Below are positions 1 to 7,768 of a stretch of DNA of 20,800 nt, piece after piece. The stretch comes from Entamoeba histolytica HM-1:IMSS (Eukaryota; Evosea; Mastigamoebida; Endamoebidae), in NCBI RefSeq assembly GCF_000208925.1, contig NW_001915088.1, forward strand, positions 5,557 to 26,356, read 5' to 3'. The number at the start of each line of letters is the position of its first letter. Within the stretch, counting starts at the first letter, position 1. The position numbers were made by a program, and so were the translations under genes. The notes under the pieces were generated by a model, which did no database searches, was not told where the DNA came from, and saw nothing but the letters and a program-made list of their open reading frames with translations.

Positions 1-81
1 TTGTTATGAATAATTTGCTTACCACGTTTAGATGTTTATACTTGAAAATGAAGTTTCAATCAAACAATTGAATTATTTCAG

Positions 82-869
82 TCAATCCCCTTCTTCCATT
101 TCTTTGTTCTTTTTATGTTTTAGTGCTGTTCCAATTGTTCTAGTAACACTACTGATGTTGTTGATAACTTTGGTATTAAACAAAATGTTAGCATTATCAA
201 ACATTCCAGATTTTAACGATACAACAATAAATTGTGATGCTTTAAAATGTTCTCTCAACATACCTCCAAAATTTTGTGTATTAGATACATCCAAAGCAGC
301 ATCAACTTCATCAAGAATATAAAGTGGTGATGGTTTGTACAATAAAATAGCAAGAATAAGTGACAGTGCTAATAATGACTTTTGTCCACCAGACAATTCT
401 ATTAATGACTCTTTCCACATATCTCCTAATCTGACTCGTGCTTCTATTCCATTGAAAATAGAACGTCCATCATAAGGAACTAATTTTGCAGATGCTCCTG
501 GATGTAATGAGCTAAAAATCGATCCAAATTTAACATTGACAAATTCATATGCCTCTTGTATAGCATCTTTCATTTTTTCATCCAAGTCATTGATTACTTT
601 AACAATTTTGTCTTTGTCTGTTTCAATAATATGTTTTCTAGTCATTAAGTCTTTATATTCATCTTCAACTTTTTGTTGGTGTAGCACAACTTGTTTATTT
701 ACACTTCTTTCAATTTCTATTTGTTCTTTACCTATTTCTGCTAACTCTTTTCTTGCTGAATTGATATTAAAGGTACTAAAATCAAAAATACCTCCTTTTT
801 TATTAAACTGTTTTTTCTCCGTTTTAATCCAAGTTTTTCACTTATTAAAACAAATGTCTCATAATCTAT
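82..869 (-). pseudogene. SMC2 (condensin) C-terminal fragment, 5'-truncated
   Basis: This is the tail of an SMC2-type condensin ATPase. The open frame from 837 down to the stop at 82 codes about 251 residues. It covers the end of the second coiled coil, the ABC signature (LSGGQKSLLALS), the Walker B region (YILDEVDAALD) and the end of the ATPase head (FIVVSLKSGMFDNANILF). The segment TWIKTEKKQF also matches the equivalent SMC2 region before the coil. SMC2 proteins are normally about 1150 to 1200 residues. Here the N-terminal head, hinge and most of the coil are missing, because the Spc25-like gene begins only about 220 bases upstream on the same strand. The SMC2-like frame meets TGA at 838-840, next to a run of five A on the coding strand (834-838). 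About twelve further plausible codons (DYETFVLISEK) lie in the shifted frame up to a TAG at 870-872. I infer a non-functional fragment left by rearrangement. A sequencing error could explain the frame break but not the missing 5' part. Bases 870-1092 hold no recognisable gene. Confidence 0.8.
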
Positions 870-1092
870 CTAAAATAACAAGCTCCAGTTATTTATTTTT
901 TGATGTTAGAAGTCATTTTTGTTATTTTAAAAAACCTTCTATCCACAAAACATAAATCCGCATATCCAACCTTTGTTTGTCGAACTATTACGATACTTTT
1001 TTCTTTTTCTCTTCTTCTTACTCACACGACTTAATTTTTATCTAACAAGAGCAAAAACAGACAGATTATAAATTAAAAAGAAATCAATAAGA

Positions 1093-1770
1093 TTAACAAA
1101 TATGAAGTCCTTGACGAACTTGCATAAGAAATAACATAAAGTTATGATGTAAATAAAATTGGTCTAATAACCTGTCAAGTTCTTTAATTTCGGGTTGACA
1201 TGTTATTACACGAATAACTCCTCCTCCTATTTTCATTTCAATAACTCCACTTTTGTATTTTCTCATTTTTTCAAATATAATTCTAACTATTTCTTTTTCT
1301 CCCTCTTTCCTTGCTTCTACTTCAATTCCAAATTGTCCTAATAAACTATTGTTCTCTTGTAATTCTCTTTCTCCTTCTTCTATTCTTTCTCGTTTTCTTT
1401 CTCTTGCTTCTCCTATTTCTTTAGTTATTCGTTTCTTGTTAGCATTTTCTCACAAACTATATTCTCTAATTTCTTCTTCTATTCGTTTTTTCTCTTCTTC
1501 AATCTTTTCTTTAATCCCTCTCTCTACTTCTTTTCTCCTTTCTAATTCTTCTTTAATTTCTTCTCTCGTCCTTTCTTCTTCTACTTCCCTTTTTTTGTTT
1601 CTCCCTCCTTCCTTCTCTTGTTCTTTCTTTTCGATTCTTTTGATTATCCCTTCAATCTTTTTAATGTCTTCTTCCATCTCTCCTTGATATTCCTTTTCCC
1701 TTTTCTCCATCATTTCTAAATATTCATAATCATCTTTTTCCATTATTTCGTGTTTCTCACTTTCTTCCAT
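1093..1770 (-). CDS. Spc25-like kinetochore protein (Ndc80 complex), two exons
   Basis: Exon 1 is 1458-1770 and exon 2 is 1093-1412. The 45-nt intron (1413-1457) starts GTTTGT and ends TAG, and splicing keeps the frame, giving 210 residues. Residues 1 to about 130 are highly charged (E, K, R), with almost no proline, as expected of a long coiled coil. Residues about 132-210 form a compact end domain. Its last part (VITCQPEIKELDRLLDQF, then HHNFMLFLMQVRQGL) fits the Spc25 C-terminal pattern of strand, Cys-x-Pro, helix, Asn-Phe, helix. Family Spc25 proteins are about 200-230 residues and pair with Spc24 in the Ndc80 complex that joins kinetochores to microtubules. Unspliced, the protein would stop after 106 residues and lose the globular domain. 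A second copy starts in inverted orientation at 20705. Codons are purine-heavy. The Spc25 assignment is by pattern memory and is plausible rather than proven. Confidence 0.7.
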
Positions 1771-1872
1771 CTTTTGTTTTTTTCTTTATTTTTTTCTTTA
1801 TTTTCTTTATTATTTTTTTATTATTTTTCTTTTTTATTTCTTCATTTAAAACTGATTTGCTCACTTCTCTTC

Positions 1873-1955
1873 ATAACCAAAACTTAAAGATGAGTTTGTC
1901 TTAATTGATTCTTTTCAATATGACCAAAACTTAACGTTGAAGTTAATCTTAATTG
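1873..1955 (-). repeat. Imperfect direct repeat in the Swi5-Spc25 spacer (left copy)
   Basis: Two related units of about 35 bases lie 48 bases apart, at 1920-1955 and 1873-1907. Both begin CAATTAAGA on the minus strand and both end TTAAGTTTTGGT followed by CAT or TAT. They sit about 15 to 95 bases after the Swi5-like stop and about 100 to 185 bases upstream of the Spc25-like start. They could be 3' processing or promoter elements, or just a small local duplication. The inverted copy has the same pair. Confidence 0.6.
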
Positions 1956-1969
1956 TTTGTTTTTATTTC

Positions 1970-2420
1970 TTAATCTTCATATCCCATTTGATATTCTTTG
2001 TAAATCTCTTCTATTGTTTTCCCTTCCATTTGTCCCTTCCTTCCCATAAGCTCTTGTCCTATATCCTTGATCTCATTGTATTTATGCACTTTCTCCATTG
2101 ACTCCTCACTTGCTTTCTCATATCTTTCAATTTCTTTTTTCATCTCTTCTATCCCTTTCATTATCTCTATTATTTCTTTCCTTATTTCTTCTTCATTTCC
2201 TGTATAGTAGTAATACATCCCTTCTTTCTTCCCTTTCCTATTCTTCATTTTTATTCTTCTTCTCTCTATCTCTAACAAACTTTATTATCTTCTCTTCTAC
2301 CATTTCTTCTAAACTGATTTTAACTATCTCCGCTTCTATCCCCGTCTTTTCTCTTATTTCTTTCTCTCCTTGTGGTTTGGCTTGTATCTCTTCTAATATT
2401 TCTACTACTTTCTCTTTCAT
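1970..2420 (-). CDS. Swi5-domain protein with N-terminal winged-helix-like segment, two exons (left copy)
   Basis: Exon 1 is 2281-2420 and exon 2 is 1970-2237. The 43-nt intron (2238-2280) begins GTTTGT and ends TAG; splicing keeps the frame and gives 135 residues. The C-terminal 37 residues (from YNEIKDIGQELMGRKG to the final ED) match the conserved end of Swi5: Tyr-Asn-x-x-Lys-Asp-x-x-Gln, a small Gly-containing turn, then Thr-x-x-x-x-Tyr-x-x-Tyr. Swi5 works with Sfr1/Mei5 to stabilise Rad51/Dmc1 filaments in recombination. Residues about 1-60 look like helix, helix-turn-helix (EKEIREKTGI), recognition helix (ISLEEMVEEKII), then a basic wing (KKGKKEGMYYYYTG), resembling the winged helix of Mnd1/Hop2. 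Residues about 62-98 are coiled coil. Typical Swi5 proteins are shorter and lack this N-terminal part. Without splicing the protein would end at 60 residues. It is identical to the copy at 20055-20505. Confidence 0.75.
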
Positions 2421-2499
2421 TTCTCTCTTTTTAAGTTTTTCTCTTTATCATTTAAAACCTCAATAAAAACTAACTTAAAAGAATATAAAATAAGAAAAT

Positions 2500-4506
2500 T
2501 CACTTCTTCGTACGTTCAGTAAGGTCTTTGATGAATTGTTGGTGATTGTCTGTTATCTTCATAATAAGTTCTTCATCCTGTGTTTTGATTGTGATATTTT
2601 CAGGTGTTGACCTTTTTGTAATTACTTTCTTTATATCATCGTACAATATCTCTTGTACCATAAATACTTCGTTTTCTGACTTTTCAAGAATGAGTAGTTC
2701 AATAGAAGTCAATACTACAAGAATATTTTTTGTTTCTTGATCTCCTTTTATTTCTAATAATGCTTGATATGTAGGATTTTCTTTCATAACATCATTAAAA
2801 TAGTCAGTGTTATTTGTGTCTTTTTCATCATCATCATCTTCTTCAACAATTTCGAAAAGCTCCATTTTTTTGTCTTCTTTTTTTATTGGTGATGTTTCTT
2901 CTTTTTGATCAATTTTCTTTGGGAAATCTTTTGTTTGTTTTTGTTCATTAGGTTCTTCTTTTTTTTCTTCTTTAATTTTCTCTTCTTTTTGCTCTTTTTC
3001 TCTTTTGCTTTGTTCTTCTCTTTTGTTTTGTTCTTCTTTTTGTTTCTTTCTTTCCTCTTCACGTACTCTTTTTGCATCTTCCATTGCTTTTATTGAATTT
3101 TGTTCGTACTTCTTTGCTGCATCACTAACTGTTTGACTAATATATCCCCACCATGAAGAACTTTTTTCTTGTACAGTTTCCTTTGCTTTTTTTGCATTTT
3201 CTTCGACAACAGAAGCAATTTTTTCCATTTTTTTAATTTGAGGATTACAAACATAACAAAGAGCAATGTTATGTCTTTCTAATTTAGCCCCCTGGACTTT
3301 ATTCATTGCGCACTCATGATAACCCTCAAACCCACTTTCCATGATGCAAACCTTTTCTACTCCTATTTTCAGGAAGGCTAATGCAGCAGAAACAATCATA
3401 TCTTTTGTTGGAAGATGACCTTTATGTTGAGACCCAAATAGGACTATGATATGGTTTGGTTTAAAGTCTTTTGTGATATCTGTTATTGTCTCTGATGTTA
3501 CTGGAAGAGTAATGTGCTGCGATCCTAATATACTACATCTTTCAAAATCTTCATCATCTCTGCAATCAACAAAATGAATGAGTTGATGTCTAGTAGTCAT
3601 ATCTTTAATAATATCAGTTGCAGTAACTTCAAAGACATTTGAGTTTTTTAATATTTTAGAATAAATACGTTGGAAATTATAAGAAAAAGAAACGCTACCA
3701 CTAATATATCTGAACACTGTGAGAGGAGTATGACTTCTAACAAATGATGCTGTTGAACAAAGAAGATCAACTTCTGAGAGAGAAAGAGGTTTTTGAAGTT
3801 CTTGAAGAATATCTTCAGTTGAATCACCTAATGTATGTTCTTTTAACAAAAATAAAGCAGTTAGTATAAAAACAAAGAAACAAGGATCTTCTGATAACAA
3901 CAAGTAATCCCACAATTTCCAAAGAGCATTTAAATCATTAAACAAGGAAATAAACAAGTTATATATAAATGGAGATGTTATGTTAGATATATTAATTCTT
4001 TTTGATTCTAGTTTTATTGCCAATGAAGGACAATGAAATAGTAACAATTGAAGGAAAATAGTATTTAAAGCAGTTTGTATTGATGGGTAATGTGTTAAGA
4101 AATACCTATGAAACCTTTCAAAAAATGCTATTGATAAGTTTGCTAATTGAATTTGTTCTTGAGAATTTTCTGTGGTTAACTCAAAAGAGTTAAGAGAATA
4201 AAGTGTTGAGATAACTCTATACAAATTTTCTAAATTTTTGGAAGTAGGAGCGATAGTATATCGTGTGATAATTGTATCAACAATAGGCCAAATTATTTCT
4301 CCTTTTACTTGGACAAGAGTTTTAATTTCTTCTACATGATGTTCAGAACTTTTTATTTCTTTGACTAGTCGTTTCGGTTGAAGAAATAATTTATAAATAG
4401 AACTTCTTAGAGAGGATGGAATTTGACTTCTACAAAGCGTTCTAATATCGTTAAGAGAATTTAACTGAACACATTTGCTTATTAATTTGATGTTAGCTTC
4501 TTCCAT
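2500..4506 (-). CDS. TBC1D23-like protein: TBC lobe, inactive rhodanese domain, PH-like end
   Basis: A single exon codes 668 residues, close to the roughly 690 of animal TBC1D23. Residues 1 to about 265 are helical and resemble a TBC domain (the LWKLWDYLLL segment near 195-204 fits the TBC motif), but I find neither the Arg finger (IxxDxxR) nor the Gln finger (YxQ) of active RabGAPs. Residues about 295-420 form a rhodanese fold (HFVDCRDDEDF near 311-321). The expected catalytic-Cys loop reads LFGSQHKGHL near 356-365, with no Cys. Residues about 470-565 are a charged K/E-rich linker ending in an acidic run (EEDDDDEKD). Residues about 578-668 look PH-like. TBC1D23 is known as a catalytically dead TBC protein that bridges golgins and the WASH complex for endosome-to-Golgi vesicle capture. 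I infer a similar adaptor role. TBCK is the alternative family, but there is no kinase domain. Confidence 0.7.
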   Translation of the reverse strand: MEEANIKLISKCVQLNSLNDIRTLCRSQIPSSLRSSIYKLFLQPKRLVKEIKSSEHHVEEIKTLVQVKGEIIWPIVDTIITRYTIAPTSKNLENLYRVISTLYSLNSFELTTENSQEQIQLANLSIAFFERFHRYFLTHYPSIQTALNTIFLQLLLFHCPSLAIKLESKRINISNITSPFIYNLFISLFNDLNALWKLWDYLLLSEDPCFFVFILTALFLLKEHTLGDSTEDILQELQKPLSLSEVDLLCSTASFVRSHTPLTVFRYISGSVSFSYNFQRIYSKILKNSNVFEVTATDIIKDMTTRHQLIHFVDCRDDEDFERCSILGSQHITLPVTSETITDITKDFKPNHIIVLFGSQHKGHLPTKDMIVSAALAFLKIGVEKVCIMESGFEGYHECAMNKVQGAKLERHNIALCYVCNPQIKKMEKIASVVEENAKKAKETVQEKSSSWWGYISQTVSDAAKKYEQNSIKAMEDAKRVREEERKKQKEEQNKREEQSKREKEQKEEKIKEEKKEEPNEQKQTKDFPKKIDQKEETSPIKKEDKKMELFEIVEEDDDDEKDTNNTDYFNDVMKENPTYQALLEIKGDQETKNILVVLTSIELLILEKSENEVFMVQEILYDDIKKVITKRSTPENITIKTQDEELIMKITDNHQQFIKDLTERTKK

Positions 4507-5232
4507 TATTCTACTTTTTATTTTTTAGTTTTATTATTTTAAAGTTCTTTTATTAGTTTTATTTTTAGAAAGACAGAGAAGTATGACTTACTATGGTTTG
4601 AACCTATTGATATTCTAACTTTTTAAAACAACAAAGTCTAATTTCAAATAACTAGTGACTCTCTTATTTTTTTGAAGATTGAAAACTTTGTTGATGATTA
4701 TTAATTAACCTACAACGACAATACTATATACAGAAGAATAATAAATAAAAATTTACTAAAGATATTCTCAGCTTATTAAATATTAATTCTTTAAAAATAA
4801 ATTCTTAGAAGTTTGAATTTGTTTTGGTAAATTAAATTTAAAACTAAGAATCTATGTAAAAGTATTATTTTTGTAATCTCATGTTTAATTTCATTTTTAT
4901 TAACTTGACGTAAGAAATAAAAAGAAAGTATTTTTGTAAAAGACGTTTAGTTTAATTTTGATACACCCACCAATAAGTATTTGTTAAGAGACAAATTCAT
5001 AAAACAACTGGGTTATGCCAACTTCCAATTAAACTATTTGACTTTAAAAAAATAGATGATATTAACTAAATGTTATGCATTAGCTCTTTTAGAAAAAATT
5101 AATAATAACCTCTAATTAGAAAGATTAATCAAATATTAGAAATTATCACTCAAACGCTCAATAATAATTTCAATTTATGAAAAAAACATATAAGTAACCT
5201 AAGCAATTAGCTAAATATTAATACAATTAGCT
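4507..5232. other. AT-rich intergenic region without a recognisable gene
   Basis: About 730 bases lie between the TBC gene start and the decayed coiled-coil region. Stops are frequent in all frames and I found no convincing splice-linked exons. One stretch near 4595-4606 (GGTTTGAACC) resembles a tRNA T-arm but has no tRNA around it. The end near the TBC gene presumably carries its promoter, but no strong core element stands out. Confidence 0.6.
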
Positions 5233-5247
5233 TCGATTGTTTCTGGC

Positions 5248-7125
5248 TTAGGGGAGACTAATCCCAATGAGTCTTCTTATAGCAGCTCTACAGAGTATGT
5301 TTGTATGTAATTGAATCAGTATTCCAATGACATCCTTCATGTTTTTAGTTATGTGGCTTTTAACTTATTTAACGTTGTTAGTCTCATTTTTTATTCCTTT
5401 ATTTAATTTAATACTTTCTTTATTTACTTTTCAATTTATTGAAATTACTACTGGAATTATTTTGACATCTCTTAATTTCTCTATTTTATTCTTTGTTTCA
5501 TTATGTCTATGTCTTTTCTTCATTTATTCTAAAGTAATATCGTTATTTGGGTATATTTCATTTTTTGGGTATTTCTTCCTTATTCTAATTTTCTTGTTAG
5601 AATCAATCATGATTTTATTTGTATTGATTCTGATTATTTCTTCCTTATTAAATTTAATTCTTTCTTTTATCATTGTCATCATATATTTTAGGTACTTTAT
5701 TCTTTCTAGTGCTTTAACTTTTATTCATTCTTCATCATATTCTTTTAATTTCATGTTGCATTATATTCTGTACCATTTCCTTCCCTTGACTAAATCTTCT
5801 AATCTATTGATTTTCTTTAGGATTTCTTTTATTTCATCATTTTTATCTCTTATTATTTGATTTTGGAGATAGAGGTGCATATAAATTGAAATCTTCTTCA
5901 TATCATCTTGCAGTTCATGCATTCTGCTTCCTGACATTATCCATTTATTATTAATTTCCATTATTAATCGGTCAGCTTCTTTTCTTTTCCAGTAGTAATT
6001 AATGTTTGAACATTTTTCTATTTTCATTTCTTTAATTTTATTGATGAGAGTGTTAAGGTATTCTTCATCAATTTCAGTAGAGTTATTCTTTAATATGATG
6101 TTTTATTATTGAATCACACTTTACTCTTCTATTATATCATTTACTTTCATTTTAATGTATTGTTTAGTGCTTTCTTTTATTTTATGTGATATTTTAATAT
6201 ATTTAATATATTCATTTTCATTATTTACATTGATGTTTATTGCTTTTATTATACTTTCTATTTGCTCCCATCTTAATTTCTTATATAATTTCTTATTTAA
6301 CAAATTAATTTCAAAACAATACAACACTTCAATTAATATTCTATTTCTTCCTTCTGTTGTATTTCTTGTCTGACTATCATCTCTTGTTTTTTTATAATCA
6401 TTGCTTTGCTTTTCTCTACGATTTCAACTACTGTCTTTTTCATAGGAGTAGTTTCGTTCATCTCCATCGTTCCTGATGATGTTTTCCTCAATACTGGTTG
6501 TGTGTTTATCACAAGTGTCATCGTTTTCTTCTTCTCCAGTTCCTTCTGTGAAATAAAATTTTGAATATCATCTTGTTGTTTTGATATTATTTGTTTTTGT
6601 GTTTCATTCTCTTTTTGTGTGTTATCTAATTCTTCTCTTGTTATTCCCACATTTTTTGAGTTTTAATTCCATTTTCTTGTTATTCAGTGTTTTGTTTTTA
6701 TCTCGTATTAATTCCATTTCCTCATTATTCTTCTCCATTTTCCATTATTTCATTAGTATTGATATTGGTATTTCTTCTTTATCATTTACTTCTATGATTT
6801 TCCTTCATTTCTTTTGTTTTACCTTGTACTTCTATGTTTTCTTCTTCGATTTTTTGTTTTTCTTCAGTTCATTGTAATTCGTTTAAATCATTTTATTTTG
6901 TATTTCCATTTCTGTCATTTCTCTTTTTCTTTCTTAACTATTTCTTTTGCTTTTTCTATCATTTCTTCTCAAATGGTTTGTTCTTCTTCATTTCTTCTTG
7001 ATTATTTTCTTCTTTGTTTTGTATTTCTTCTTGTGTTTCTCTCTTATTTCTATGTTATTTATTCTTCTTACACTTCTTCATCTTTAATTTCTTTGTTTTG
7101 ATTGTTATTTTTAATGCATTCTTCA
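5248..7125 (-). pseudogene. Decayed coiled-coil protein gene
   Basis: The minus strand is purine-rich and codes fragments of a charged coiled-coil protein that no single frame can express. The best pieces are 6333-6650 (105 residues, with TQKQIISKQQDDIQNFI), about 6121-6330 (WEQIESIIKAININV) and 5761-6027 (RKEADRLIMEINNKW, DEIKEILKKINRLEDL). From about 6330 down to 5248 the frame stays constant for over 1 kb but is broken by stops at 6121, near 6107, 5761 and several further points. Upstream of 6650 coding-like pieces jump between frames (for example IEKAKEIVKKEKE near 6930-6965). I see no GTTTGT donor on this strand that could remove the stops. The original function is not recognisable. A T-rich open frame on the plus strand (5327-5860) is the alternative reading. 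Confidence 0.55.
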
Positions 7126-7182
7126 TTTGTTAAAAAAAATTTTTTTAAACTATTATTTATATATTAAAATTAATAATTAAGA

Positions 7183-7733
7183 ATGCTTACAATCAAATTA
7201 AGGGATAAAAAAGGTGATTCTTATACATCAGTATATCCTGAAACACTAATTTCAGAACTCAAACAAAAGTCTTACCCATTACAATGGTCTCGAGGAGATG
7301 ATATTATTGTTTGTTTTTTTGAATAGTAGTTAGACAGTAATTTATTTTAATGTAGTTTTTATTTATGGGAAATGAATTAAGTGATGATCTAACTATCCAA
7401 CAATGTAAAATTACTGAAGGGGCATGTATTGTTGTAGATTTTTTTAAAAATACAGATGGACATAATCGACAACGACCAGCACCAAGGACATTTAATTATC
7501 AATACCAAAGGGCAGAGCATATGCAAAGAACTTCAGAAGAATGTATGGAGTTGACTATGGAATGTATTACACCAGCTACATTATTTATGTTTTTTGGGTT
7601 AATTCTCATTGGATTAATTTTATGTAGGTTATGTTTCCCGTTATTATTTAATAGAGGGTCTAACATAATTATTACATTGTTGTTGATAATTTACATTATT
7701 TCATTATTCAAATTCTTTATTATAAGAAGGTAA
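7183..7733 (+). CDS. Ubiquitin-like domain membrane protein (TMUB/Dsc3-like layout), two exons
   Basis: Exon 1 is 7183-7308 and exon 2 is 7356-7733. The 47-nt intron (7309-7355) begins GTTTGT and ends TAG, joining complete codons and giving 167 residues. Residues 1 to about 76 read as a ubiquitin-like fold: MLTIKLRDKKGD for the first hairpin, ETLISELKQKS for the helix, DDIIFLFMGNELSDDLTI for the strand normally written RLIFAGKQLEDGRTL, then ITEGACIVVDFF for the last strand. Without splicing each half would be meaningless. Two membrane segments follow near residues 116-137 and 145-164, with a basic tail (FFIIRR). There is no C-terminal Gly-Gly, so it is not a conjugated modifier. UBL proteins with membrane anchors of this type (TMUB1/2, Herp, Dsc3) serve ER-associated degradation or Golgi ligases; that role here is inference. 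It converges on the BRK1-like gene with a 35-bp gap. Confidence 0.8.
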
Positions 7734-7768
7734 TAAATTAATTGAATAATTATAATATATGTTAAGGT

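Larger units (their letters stand above)
1675..2452 (-). repeat. Left arm of a 778-bp (or longer) inverted repeat
   Basis: This stretch is the exact reverse complement of 20023-20800; paired positions add to 22475. I compared the coding parts, the intron, the 199-bp spacer and the A/T-rich tracts and found no difference. The inner border is 2452, 32 bases before the Swi5-like start codon and 48 bases past the stop of the TBC gene. The outer end cannot be set because the right arm leaves the window; on this side it could continue through the Spc25-like gene towards the SMC2 fragment. Confidence 0.97.

Noticed and set aside
1253..1687. 144-residue plus-strand open frame
   Set aside because: It is the T-rich shadow of the Spc25-like coiled coil; Ser/Leu/Phe-only composition with no motif.
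1675..2452. Inverted arms as terminal repeats of one large DNA transposon
   Set aside because: The arms consist of ordinary spliced genes, the DNA between them holds normal cellular genes, and no transposase or target-site duplication is seen. Membership in a known Entamoeba repeat family would need a genome search.
2098..2466. 122-residue plus-strand open frame (and its twin at 20009-20377 on the minus strand)
   Set aside because: It is antisense to the Swi5-like gene. Being present in both arms only reflects the duplication.
4590..4612. Possible tRNA T-arm (GGTTTGAACC)
   Set aside because: No acceptor, D-arm or anticodon stem could be placed around it, and the TTC of the T-loop is altered.
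5327..5860. 177-residue plus-strand open frame with many hydrophobic residues, like a multi-span membrane protein
   Set aside because: It lies antisense to a purine-rich coiled-coil-like frame; antisense of such DNA is T-rich and automatically reads as Phe, Leu, Ile and Ser. I cannot fully exclude it, but heptad-like helices on the minus strand are the better explanation.
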